The notes beneath the pieces are model-generated. The model was not told where the DNA came from. It did no database searches and saw only the letters and a list, made by a program, of their open reading frames with translations. From Sympetrum striolatum (lineage: Eukaryota > Arthropoda > Insecta > Odonata > Libellulidae), in assembly GCA_947579665.1 (NCBI GenBank), contig OX388350.1, positions 87,811,152 to 87,875,151 of the forward strand: a stretch of DNA of 64,000 nucleotides, read 5' to 3'. The number at the start of each line of letters is the position of its first letter. The first letter of the stretch is position 1. Below, piece by piece: positions 13,401 to 23,100 of the stretch. Position numbers and translations under genes: made by a program.

Positions 13401-16400
13401 AACGTTGCAATCGCTGAAGGGTTTCACAATATGATGTTGAGTTGATTGTTGCTCCTCTCGGCATAAACTCCACATGGGACCCTTTCGGTCCCAAAAAAAC
13501 AGTGGCCATGACTTTTCTCGTGTGCAAATTTGGTTTTTCTTTCCTGTGTTTTGAGGGTGAGTTTGTGTGATGCCACTCCATACTCTGGCGCTTGGTTTCC
13601 ACTGTTTTGTAAGAAACCCAAGTTTCATCTCCCATTACAATGGGACCAAGAAATCTGCCACCATCATTGTTGTAATGGATCAAAAACTCAAGGGCTGCTC
13701 CCATCCGTTTCATCGTGTGAACTTCAGTCAACACCTTAGGTACCCATTGAGCGCACATTTTTTATAGCCTAGGTGTTGTGTCACGGTCTTCCTGAATTTT
13801 TTCTTCAATTTTTGCCTGCAAATCCTCCATAATGAGTGATGGCGTCCTACTCCGTTCTTCGTCGTGTACACTGGTTCCTCCTTGATTAACCATTTCCTCA
13901 CTGAAGATTTGTTCATTGCATTGTCTCCATAAACATGCTTTATTTGCGTATAAATTTCGATGGGCCGAACATTTTGTGCTTGTGAAAACGAATGACACTA
14001 TTCACTTCACATTTGCCGGGATTTTCTGTAGGCGCAGCCATTTCGAAAGATCACTGAACAAAGATGCTCCAAACAGATACTGAATCTCTTCTAACTTTGA
14101 GGCGGAAGATAGAGCTAACTGATGAGCATGCAATTTTGGTCTAAGACAAGCTGTGCCGGGCTGCGTTCTTTACTTTCTGGACGACCCTTGTATTTCTTCC
14201 TGCACTTCTGAACAACTGGTTGAGAGCTGCATTCTTGTGACAAAATAATTAATTCTTGGTCAATGAACAAAATCCTCTCCTCTTAATCCTCTCTGCTATC
14301 TCATTCGTAGCACCTGCGTAACGATTTCTGTTGATGTCTTGCTGTCTGTTTACTATGGATTATTTTATTCCCTCATTATGTGCAGCATAATGTGTCGGGG
14401 ATTCTCCCCTCAAGCCATCAAAATATTTAAATTACAAAAGAAGATAATTCGGCTTACAATGAACTCTAAGCATGATGCCCCTAGTCTGCCATTTTTCAAA
14501 CACCTCTGTATTTTACATCTTTCCTGAATCTATCTTCATTCCATAATTATTCTCACATGGTTAAATGTAGCACAGTTTAAGACCAAGAGTGAAATACATA
14601 ACCATAGTACTCCAGGAATATGCTTGTTCCTTATGCATGCACCAAAACAACTGCTAGAGCTTAAACATATGGGGCTTGATATTTACACCAAATTACCTGA
14701 GGAATGTGAAATCTGATACTGCTTTACCTCTTGTATTTTTTTTTAATTGACAAAGTCTATATCTTGTATGTGATCATTAACACAAAAAATTGTATTATCA
14801 TTCTTCTATTAAAATAAATGTTTTTATTTATAATTCTAGAGCTTGCCCCGAGTGCAGAGTGTCATCAGATTATGTTTGTCCAAGTTTTTATTGGGTGGAA
14901 AGTAAAGAGGAGAAGGAAAAATTAATTACAGACTACAAAGAAGCCTTGAGGTAAAATAAAAATTATGTCATTACTTCTTGAAATTTCAGTTTTGTTTTTT
15001 ATATGATAATGTATTGATCCAATCGTTATTTCTTTCTAATGCTGTTAAGATAGATTGGTTATAACTAAATAACTAACACTAATGAAAATGAGAGTTCACA
15101 GCAGAATGTAACGTATTAATGATAATATAATAAGAGTATGACTTTTAATTATTTTGGTTTCAGATGAAAGTCTTTCTGGTCCTTGTGCTTGCAACTGTTT
15201 ATAAATGAATATGCTTATTGTAAACATTTTGCGCTGAAATTTACAATATACATTTATTTAGTCTCCTTTCAAATTAAGCATCGATCGTGATTAATTTGTT
15301 GTGAAATTTTATATAATTTCAATACATATTCTGGCATGCAGGTAAAATTTTAGCTGAATTTCTTCTAAATTGTTAATTATCTTCAAAACGGTTAGGCTTC
15401 AAGAGGTTAACTTGGTTACCCCAAAGTCATTTTTGTCTTAATGAATACATAAGTACCAAATTAATAAGTACTTAACTAAAGTAACCGAACAATCTACATT
15501 TTTCACCCATTCACACCTGAATGGAGATAATCCTACGCAAACAAGCGAATGTTGTGTATAGACGCCATAGTTTTTCTTACATAAATGATAAAATGTCGTA
15601 TGAATATGATTTGGTATAATGATCACTGAAAGGAGAAGCCAAGCACGAGCTAGTTCTTATCTCAGTGATTGCCCAGACGACTACTCGATTTCAAATCGCA
15701 GAATGAAAAAAACATAAAACGTGAAATATAAAATTGCCATAGGAAAGTCGATCATAGTAAATGAATATCCTATGTTTGAACTGGACATATGAAGATTTGC
15801 GTTTATATTGATATCCAGCGAGAAACCTTAAGATGTAAGGCTGTGTGAAACACCAAATAAATAAACCTAAATAACTGCCTTATTAGCTCACATTTTACTA
15901 TCCAGAGAAAGAGACCAATATAGGCCATTTGTTCTTGCTATAATCTCACAAAATCTATTTTTTCTGCCTGGGTGCGAGTGCTAAAATCTTGTTCATTACG
16001 ATGGAAATCATGACGTCGCTTATTCCCACCCTGACCTCACACCATCTTCATTCCTACACATTTTTCTACATTCAAACCGAATTGTCAATCTTCACGTACC
16101 TTAGAAATAAAGACTGAATTATAGTCCTTTTTTTGTGCATATAAGAGTGAAATAGGAATTAAAATATATTTAACCTCTCTTTCTATAAATATGACAACTA
16201 AATGTGAAAGAGAAATGCCAAATTAAACATGACGAATGTGGGAAGAGATTGCACAAAGGATTTTGGAAGAGTTCGAAAGAGAGGAAATTTAAGTAAGTTG
16301 TTGGCTCCAACTTGAATATTACCACTTTTTGAGGCTTTCCTCAGTGTTGCCACTCAGTCGTAGTTCCCGTGAATGCCGACTCTGTCGCGTGAAAAGGGTT

Positions 16401-19400
16401 GTGGTATTTCTTTCCCCCACTGCACATGAAAATAAATCTCTTATCTGCAGGGCTTTGACTTAAAATAATCTGTAAGTTTGCAAGTTTAGCAATTCCTGGT
16501 TCTTTAGTTGTAGCATCAGCACATACTTACCTGCATTCATGGTTACAGAATTGCTGAACACTCCAATAGACCATTGATTTACAATGAGAAATAAACATTG
16601 ATTAGTACCATACTAATCAGAACTCTCGCAGGAAAAGAATTGATAGCCAATGTAATTAATGAGATATGGAATCAGGTTTTAATGTACTAGACATACCACT
16701 ATGATAAGTAGGCTTTATGTTTGAAGAATTTGCAAACGGAGAAGTCAAACTAAGATGATTAACTAAAGACTCAGAAATAAGGACCTCAATAATATTCAGA
16801 TGTAAATTCACCTCAGCTTTGGCATTGGAACATAAGTTTATTAATCCTGTTTTTGCTAAGTATGACTTTGTCTCCAGAATTTTCCCATTTTTCTCCCTGC
16901 CCTGATAAATAATTAACTAACATAATTTCTCACCTCCTTAATCATAAAATAGTAAGATATACCGTATTTCCCGGCATATAAGACGCACTTTTTTTACTCC
17001 AAAATATGCTCTAAAATCAGTCAGCGTCTTATGCACCGATGGTATACGGGTATAACTCTGTCCTTTAATACGCAAGCCGATTCGCCGGGATAAATGCGTA
17101 CCATTAAGTATTTTTTACCGTATCAGGCATTGAAAATAGTTCAGTTAATTACAAATTTCGATAATAAATTTTTTGATTAAGTAGTAAGGAATACAGTTTT
17201 AATATTTCTATGACAGAACTTCCTTTAAAAAAATTCAAGTAAATCGGAAATGCATAGAATGTAGCACGTTTAGTTTACTCTCACATGTGGTGCTGCTGCA
17301 AAACTTATACACATTGGGCTAATGGAGATGTCATCCCTCTGCTAATACATAGTATCTCTCGCGATAAAGAGTTTAGCGGCACTCAACCTTATGTAACTAA
17401 GTATGAGTTTTTTCGTAAATTCTTACCTGAAAAATCAAGCGGTTGCTCAGTCATAATGCCAATGCTAAAATCCCTGAAATTGAGTTTTTCCTATTGTTAA
17501 CTATTAATTCTTAATATTTTGGCTTGTGTAGAACTGCAGGTTTTCCCACATCATTTGGATTTTACGGGAATCACTAATGAAAGACAAAGAAGGTTATTAT
17601 GTGAATAACATATACCTATACTGAATAACTATACTGAAACATTGAACAAAAACTCGGAGTGCAACCCCTCCACTTAAGTACAGCTCCCCAAAAAAAAATA
17701 TCAAACAGGGTTGTCGTAGCTGCTTAAAATTGAGGGGCTTTGAAATACTGGATTTGACAACACCAGGTGGCCAAGAGCTAGGATGGTTTTTATTGTCTCG
17801 AAAAATACATTAAAGATTTTTATTAGTTAAAAAATGTTCGTTATGTATCTCTATTGAAGTACATACATTTATTAATATTTTTATTGTATATTTTGTATTT
17901 TTAAGAGAAATGTTATTTCATATAGTTATTTTTTTGATCATTTAGAATTCAATCATCTAGGGATGTTGATGATGATGACCTTCTAAAATCCAATCATCCA
18001 ATATTGCATCCCAATCTATTGGGATCTCTTTTTTTCTAAACAGCCTTTCCTGAACTCTCTTTGCACTCAGTTTGTTAACAAAAGAGGCAGTTAATGGTCC
18101 TGATCATTGTCAAGTTCTACGTTTGATCTTTGCTGCATTAATTTGAGTTGCCATCACTCCTAGCAACTCCTGGAATTGGACAATCATTGTTTAAATCATC
18201 TGCCTCACAGATAGATGTTTTATACTGCCTTTAATTATCCATTTTATAGTTTGAAAACTAATTTACCCAATTTTGTAAACTTATGCCTCTTATTTGCCTT
18301 CCATTCAGTGAAAAGGATTGCAGATATTTCCGTTCCCGGCGCGGAAGATGTCCCTTTGGTGATAAATGCTTCTATAAGCACACCTCTCCAGCTGGTGCTG
18401 GGGTCCAACCTTGTGCTCGACGACCTTTCCGTCGACGGAGGAGAAACGTTGATGTTGAAATCGATGTTGGCGGTGTAAGAAATTTTTCTTGAATTCATTT
18501 CAATTTTCTATAGCAGTAAAACAAAATGCTTGAGAAAGTACTCTTTATTTTATCCTGTAAATTCTTCTTGCATGTTGTATACCTTCTTTCATGCTAAAAT
18601 ATTCCCCTGAAAATAAATCGTTGATTAAAATTGCGATAACCTAATCATCTTTTATTTTTATTTGTGACTGCAATTGTGTTAAAAAGGTTTTGTGGAATGT
18701 TGAATAAATCACATTATTTTGGCATTTGAAATACTCTTATCTTGTACAAGATAAATATTTTCTTTATAAGAACCCAAAAGTTAAATGTTTTTCTCAGTAT
18801 TGCCAAATAACTAAGGCTAAAGCCAAATTATAATAAACAGGAATAAATAAGGCAAATTTGTTATTTCCTCAATAAATTAAAAAGTTTCCTTATTTGTTCT
18901 ATAGCTTTCCACAAATTTACTCCTTCTTACATCAATTATTTACTAAAAAAGGTTTAAAATATTTTTTGAAAGCATATTTAAAAATTTATTAAACCTTAAA
19001 ATAGCTGAAGTACTACATCACATAATTGTATAAAAATAAATTGTACTCTCATTTTTAAAGATTGCTTGCATTATAAGAAGAGTAGTAAAGTAATTCTTCA
19101 CGTAGATTGCAATTATGAATATCATTCGTCATGCCACTGAATTACCCATGAAGACACTAATACAATTAATTCTCAGTAAATATTTATCGCTTATTTTTTC
19201 TGTGTTTGCTTGCTATTAATGAATTATTTTTGACAATAAAAACATTTCCTTAATAATAATATGTTATGATACAGCAATTTTAATTAACATGAAAACAAAA
19301 ATCTCTTTCTGCACTACTCATTATGCAACTATTATATGATAAAGTAATACATCTCGCTAGTCCTATTTTGCCCAATAAAGTAAGATTGTTTTGTAACTCT

Positions 19401-19662
19401 TCATTGCCAAACAATTTCTACTGTTTCCTTTTCTGTTGTTGCTGATGATAATCTTATAGCATAGTGAAATCAATTAATAGCAATCTTTGCCCTTAGTTAA
19501 CCATAATATGAGTAATACTTAAAGATTTGTTTTCTTTTATTTCAGCTTATCTGCCTGTGGGACTTCCTTATGCATGACTTTGATAGCGATTGGTCAATTG
19601 ACTTTGAAGACTTTGAGCCAGGTCTTTCCGTTTTGAATGATTCGGATGATTCTGGCTGGTAA
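1413..19662 (+). CDS. Makorin-type CCCH/RING E3 ubiquitin-protein ligase, nine coding exons
   Basis: Makorins are RING E3 ubiquitin ligases that also bind RNA through CCCH fingers. Coding exons: 1413-1441, 1989-2087, 4333-4491, 8269-8312, 10278-10465, 11120-11331, 14840-14950, 18309-18474 and 19546-19662. All introns are GT-AG, phases agree, and the sum is 1125 nt (374 aa). Exons 2-3 encode an N-terminal CCCH finger (CKFYLQGNC, then GENCRFRH). Exons 6-7 encode a C3HC4 [22 protein letters not shown] and, after the intron, CPEC. The segment before the RING ([12 protein letters not shown]) and after it ([13 protein letters not shown]) is typical of makorins. Exon 8 carries the final CCCH ([11 protein letters not shown], then GDKCFYKH) and an arginine-rich stretch. 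Exon 9 is acidic and ends in DDSGW. The usual second CCCH finger before the Cys-His linker is not seen. Introns are loaded with transposons. Assignment to MKRN1 or MKRN2 is not made. Confidence 0.92.
5083..5221. repeat. Inverted repeat with a hammerhead-like core (Penelope-type terminal repeat relic)
   Basis: Arms at about 5083-5108 and 5196-5221 are near-complementary. Between them, on the + strand, lies CTGAAGA (5139-5145), a spacer T, a 6-bp stem (5147-5152 with 5160-5165), and GGAACGTC. That is a hammerhead catalytic layout with one core substitution (GGAA for GAAA). Comparable but cleaner structures occur near 12.1 kb and 33.4 kb. Penelope-like elements are known to carry such motifs in their terminal repeats; assignment to that family is inference. 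Confidence 0.5.
5240..6150 (-). pseudogene. Non-LTR retrotransposon reverse transcriptase relic
   Basis: Minus-strand translation in several broken frames gives the conserved order of a LINE reverse transcriptase. [18 protein letters not shown] (about 6065-6010) matches the RQGCPLSP..LFN block. [11 protein letters not shown] (about 5795-5760) is the catalytic A/YADD motif. A C-terminal block containing [18 protein letters not shown] (about 5450-5400) and [15 protein letters not shown] follows. Roughly 120 bp of unrelated AT-rich sequence splits the RT around 5795-5915. Frame changes and stops show it is long dead. It sits in makorin intron 3, opposite to the gene. The clade is uncertain. Confidence 0.8.
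6188..6247. repeat. Short hairpin inverted repeat
   Basis: Two arms of about 26 bp flank a 6-base centre (TCATTA region), with one small gap. No protein or known family is attached. It may be a tiny foldback element or chance AT-rich structure. Confidence 0.5.
6496..7606. mobile_element. Nonautonomous pogo/Tigger-like DNA transposon, copy 1
   Basis: The element begins TACAGTAGAAATCCGTTATA and ends in the inverted form (ATAACGGACTTCTACTGTA), with two differences within about 23 bp. TA at both ends fits the TA target of Tc1/mariner/pogo elements. Subterminal CGTTATAACG repeats recur near both ends (6540-6570, 7440-7570). No transposase is encoded. Its inside resembles 12.3-13.0 kb, so this is a family. 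It lies in makorin intron 3. Confidence 0.8.
7649..7690. repeat. Perfect 42-bp palindrome (19-bp arms, 4-base loop)
   Basis: The arms beginning GAGGTTTAAAATCTCCAAT are perfectly complementary around GGCA. It lies 42 bp beyond the end of the Tigger-like element. The function is unknown. Confidence 0.75.
7786..8098. mobile_element. 313-bp MITE with perfect 30-bp terminal inverted repeats
   Basis: TACCGTATTTGACGGCATAT begins a 30-bp end that is repeated exactly in inverse orientation at 8069-8098. TA at both ends suggests a TA target duplication typical of the Tc1/mariner/pogo superfamily. There is no coding capacity. A related, truncated end lies at about 16960. It sits in makorin intron 3. 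Confidence 0.88.
8681..9240. mobile_element. Solo LTR of an LTR retrotransposon
   Basis: A 560-bp block starts TGTAACGG and ends TTGTTACA, with terminal TG...CA and a short inverted end. It is flanked on both sides by ATAT (8677-8680 and 9241-9244), a 4-bp target duplication. It is more GC-rich than its surroundings. No internal retrotransposon domain lies next to it, so it looks like a solo LTR left by recombination. Orientation cannot be fixed; a minus-strand reading gives a plausible AATAAA-like region. The superfamily is inferred from the 4-bp duplication (Gypsy often 4-5 bp). Confidence 0.72.
9245..10277. other. Makorin intron 4 sequence without recognisable elements
   Basis: AT-rich intronic DNA with no open frame, terminal repeats or exon-like segment. 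I looked here specifically for the missing second CCCH finger of makorin and found none. Confidence 0.5.
12063..12213. repeat. Palindrome with hammerhead-ribozyme-like core
   Basis: Arms 12063-12127 and 12149-12213 are imperfectly complementary over about 65 bp. On the minus strand the centre reads CTGAAGA (12135-12141), a T, a GGC/GCC stem base, then GAAATGTC (12107-12114). That matches the CUGANGA...GAAA...UC hammerhead layout. The opposite strand has a degenerate version (GGATGATGG, then GAAACATC). It resembles the paired terminal repeats of Penelope-like elements. It lies in makorin intron 6. Confidence 0.6.
12264..12987. mobile_element. Degenerate pogo/Tigger-like nonautonomous element, copy 2
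   Basis: The internal sequence at 12390-12900 aligns with 6960-7560 (for example the shared GAGGTTACCCTGGGAATC and CACTCGTTATAAC blocks). The right end, AATTCTACTG near 12980, is a decayed version of the terminal repeat of copy 1. The left end is eroded and its position is approximate. Confidence 0.7.
13147..14192 (-). pseudogene. mariner transposase (DD34D), 5' end present, 3' end truncated
   Basis: The minus strand encodes a mariner-type transposase. The N-terminal helix-turn-helix region (14000-13730) is in different frames from the catalytic half, so it carries at least one frameshift. The catalytic half (13758-13147) has the three aspartates: [15 protein letters not shown] and, 34 residues later, [14 protein letters not shown]. 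The reading ends in unrelated AT-rich sequence after [15 protein letters not shown], so the last residues and 3' terminal repeat are missing. The 5' terminal repeat survives; read from 14192 inward it starts TACAAGGGTCGTCCAGAAAG. It lies in makorin intron 6, opposite to the gene. Mariner moves by TA-targeted cut and paste; this copy cannot be active. Confidence 0.92.
14951..16959. other. Makorin intron 7, left part: no element recognised
   Basis: AT-rich intronic DNA with no convincing exon, terminal repeat or transposase motif. Confidence 0.5.
16960..17050. mobile_element. Truncated MITE end related to the 7786 element
   Basis: It begins TACCGTATTTCCCGGCATAT followed by AAGACGCAC, nearly the same terminal sequence as the 7786-8098 MITE. 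It then shows the GCGTCTTAT motif in direct orientation about 50 bp later. No matching far end was found, so it is either truncated or a diverged family member. Confidence 0.6.
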
Positions 19663-19694
19663 ATTTCAGCCAATTACTTGATTAATTTCTATGC

Positions 19695-19700
19695 AATAAA
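19695..19700 (+). promoter_or_regulatory. Polyadenylation signal AATAAA of the makorin gene
   Basis: A canonical AATAAA lies 33 bp after the makorin stop codon, in a short AT-rich 3' UTR. It fits the end of that transcript. Confidence 0.7.
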
Positions 19701-20046
19701 AATCTACACTGTTTACAAGCCTTGATTATTAATGCAGGTTACATATTTTATTTTCTGCTATAGTTGATTTACTTTAAACAAAATTGCCATTCTCTTTTGA
19801 AAAAAAGGTGGTACTATAAAAATTCCATTGAAGTAACCTTAAATTCCGCATCAAAATTCAACCCACGTACAGCTCATACTTTTTATGGTGAATTAAATGC
19901 ATCTCTATAATAAGGAAAAGAGTGAGGGTCCTTTTAAATTTAAATTTGCTCATGTAATTTCTATTGGTTTGTTCACCTGAGGCTGCCATGGCTTTCAGCC
20001 TGTCAATCATGGTTTATTACGTGTATTGTATTGTTCTTGATGCCAA

Positions 20047-22247
20047 TATAGGAATACCTCGATTATCGCGGCCACGAAAAATACCGCAATAATCGAATCC
20101 GCAATAATCGGGATAGATAATGCATGTAAAATGGGTGATCGTAGCCAAGGATTTTTCAAATTTATTAATTAATTAAGTTTTGTGTATGAGTTAAAAAAGA
20201 AAGGTTCATTTAGAAAAATAAGATTATTCTTTAATGTTAATTTACATATAAGGAGTATGTACATACAATTATTCTTTCCTTGATAAAAACTGGCGTAGAT
20301 TTGTCTGGTAGATTTTTTCTTTCTTTTTTCTTCATATAAAACTTGATAGCAAAGGATAGAGTTTTCAATTTCCTGACAAACTTTCATTGATCGCTCGAGA
20401 TTAGGATCGCTGTTTAAGATTTTATCTTTGAAGATTTCAGCAACTCGAAAAACTTCGTCCATTTCTTTGAGGGTAAATTCCTTTGCTGGCATGTCAATTT
20501 GTTCTTCATTATCATCCATTTGATCATCATAAGCACGTTCTCTCTCGTGGTCAATTAGGTCTTCATCATCCAGTTCCTTATCATGTGACTGAAGCAGGTC
20601 CTGAGCATCACCTTTTTCGATTTTGGTTAGTCCTAGATTGAAGCCAAACTTAGTTATGTCATTGATAACTCAGGTTACTTCATCATTAAATCCTTCAAAA
20701 CCAATTCCACAATTGGGAATAATCTTTTGCCACGCCGCTTTAAGGTTGCTAGATGTTACTTCACTCCATGCTTCCTTGACATTCTCAATGCAATTTTTTA
20801 TATTGAATGCCTTCCAGAATTCTGTCAAAGTCATAGCTTCATCTCCTGTAGTCATTTTTATTGCTTGGGAAAAAGTTCTTCGTAGGTAATACGTCTTAAA
20901 GGATGCAATTACACCTTGATCCATTGGCTGGATGATGGATGTGGTATTAGGTGGTAAATAAATAACTTCTACATTTTTGCACAAGTCATTCAGTGTTATT
21001 AGATGACTAGGTGCATTATCTAATATCAGCAAGATTTTAAAATCAAGATTCAATGACTTGCAGTACCTTTCAGCTTCAGGACGAAAGCAGTTTTTAAACC
21101 AATCCTCAAACATAGTTTTTGTCATCCAAGCTTTTTTATTGGATCTCCAATGAACAGGGAGAAAATTTTTATCCAAACTTCGAAGGGGGCGAGGATTTTG
21201 TGAACGATAACTAAAGAGAGGCTTCATCTTGTAATCTCCAGAAGCATTGCCACATAGTAAAAGCGTTACACGCTCCTTCGAAACCTTGTAGCCAGGCTGT
21301 GATTTTTCATTTTTTGTGAAAAATGTTTTAGTGGGCATTTTTTTCCATAGCAAGCCTGTTTCGTCAGCATTTAATATCTGATAATTGGTATAATTTCCTT
21401 CTTCAATAATCCGTTGCAATTTACCAGTAAAACTAGCTGCAGCTTTTTTGTCGGCACTTGCAATTTCACCTTGTACACGAAAACTATGAATGCCCGATCT
21501 CTTTTTGAACCGATCAAACCACCCTGAACTTGCAGAGAATGTTTCTTCCATTACTGTCGCCGAACCATTTTCACTTTCTAATTGTTTCTTTTTAAGGTTT
21601 CAAACAAATTCAATGCTTTTGTTTTTATAGTCATTTGACCAAGAGGATTTCTCTTTTGGTTACAATCTTCTATCCACACTGACAATAGCGTTTCCATTTC
21701 AATCATAAGATGGCTTCTGTTTCTCGTAGTTTGGGACCCAGATGAGGTCGATGCACTTTGTCCTAGTTGCTTATAGTTTGTGGAATGTTCTAAAATATGG
21801 TGAACAGTTAATTCATTTACACCATACTCTCTTGCAATTTTGGCTTTAGTTATGCCTGCTTCATACTTATTTATCATATGCAACTTATCTTCTTAGCTGA
21901 TCACTCTATGTTTCTTCTTTAAAGCTGCAGATTTGATATCAACCTTGTTTATTTTAGCATTCATTGTTGGGGTAAATAAGAAGTGAAATAAATATCCACA
22001 AGTACTTCAGTAAAATGGGGACAGTTACTAGTGAGTGGTGAGCAGACACCATCGGAAAAAACGAAGCACTACAAGAGGCTACCTGAACAGTTGGGACTCG
22101 AACTAAAAGTAATGTAGTGGGATACATCTCGCGTCTGCGATAATTCGAATTTTGAGTACAGTAATTGGAATTTTGGTAACAAATTATAAACCGCAATAAA
22201 TCGAGAATCGTAATATTTGAAACTGTGATAATCGAGGTATTCCTGTA
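20047..22247 (-). mobile_element. pogo/Tigger-like DNA transposon, nearly full length
   Basis: The ends match in inverse orientation: GGAATACCTCGATTATC follows TATA at 20047, and GATAATCGAGGTATTCC precedes TGTA at 22247. Subterminal copies of CCGCAATAATCGA occur at the left and related ones at the right. The size (2.2 kb) and a single transposase between the ends are typical. The termini begin with TA, as expected for TA target sites. It lies about 0.4 kb downstream of makorin, in opposite orientation. Confidence 0.9.
20169..21964 (-). pseudogene. CENP-B/jerky-type (Tigger) transposase with three lesions
   Basis: From an ATG at 21964 the reading shows an N-terminal helix-turn-helix (KAKIAREYGVNELTVHHIL), a second DNA-binding segment (SSGWFDRFKKRSGIHSFRV) and a DDE-superfamily catalytic domain. 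The catalytic aspartates are in LNADETGLLW, LLILDNAPSH and IQPMDQGV, a DDD triad typical of Tigger/jerky. The acidic C-terminal tail ends at 20169. Lesions: an in-frame TAA at 21893-21895, a 1-bp frameshift near 21595, and an in-frame TGA at 20670-20672. Otherwise the frame is open throughout, so inactivation looks recent compared with the mariner and LINE relics nearby. Confidence 0.9.
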
Positions 22248-22639
22248 CTTAATAACAGACATGGTTCATTCACCTGTGCCAATATTTCTTATGTAAATAA
22301 TAAAATACCAGTGAATAGCTAATTTAAGCAGAGAGAAGGAATTACTTCTTATTCCATATATTACCATCAATCGCTTTATTATTAATAGCTTCACACACAT
22401 CTGATATAATCATGATGGACTAACTTTGAATGTGTTTTACCTTTAGTGATTTTACAACTTAAAGAAAATGATAAATGTGCTGGTTATAGTGGACTGTATT
22501 GTGTATGCAGCATTGAAATATATACAAGATAAGGTATACTTACTCGCATGACCATGAAACAATTCTTTTTTATTTTAAGCTATGCTTAACAAACAAGAAT
22601 AAGAAATGAACATCTACTTCATACTGAAACTTCTTGAAC

Positions 22640-23100
22640 TACATCATCATTTCTGAGATGAACTGCTTCTATGATACCCTTCTTTCACAGAGGAAAGTTT
22701 TCTCCCTTAAAATTACCATTGCTTGGACCGGAAAGTTGTTAGCCCACTGGTCAACTTTCTTTAATGTTGTTGTTGACTAAGTAAGTGGACTAGACACAAC
22801 ATAAATGTAGAAGTTTCTGCTGTAACATATTCTATCTGGAATATAGATGTTTTCAAAGATAATGTCTCATTATTCCTGCTTCCATCTGTCCTCCAAAATG
22901 TGGTGCATTAGGAGGGATGAAGTCCTATCTGATGTTGTGCCTTATCATAAGCCTAGTAGTTTATCTAACATTAAGAATAAGTTCAGGAGCTGCTTTAACC
23001 AAGTTGACTCACTTGGTTGACCAAATGTGGCGGCTTATTGTGTCTGGAAATGGTTTTAATGCTTCTATTATTAGGTCAACAACAAATTTCAAGTTAATAG
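22640..23100 (-). pseudogene. BEL/Pao retrotransposon integrase relic
   Basis: The minus strand encodes IPPNAPHFGGQMEAGI (22918-22871), the diagnostic BEL/Pao integrase motif usually seen as FIPPNAPHFGGLWEAGV. Upstream on the same strand, HIWSTK and NLVKAAPELI (about 23035-22985) resemble the eroded SDNGTNF.GA block. Stops and frame changes are frequent. No LTRs were recognised nearby. It is a short, dead fragment. Confidence 0.7.

Noticed and set aside
13353..13767. Several 65-90 codon frames on both strands over the mariner
   Set aside because: Shadows of the mariner transposase in other frames.
18215..18498. Overlapping frames on both strands around makorin exon 8
   Set aside because: They are alternative frames of the CCCH/arginine-rich exon, which is fully explained by the makorin model.
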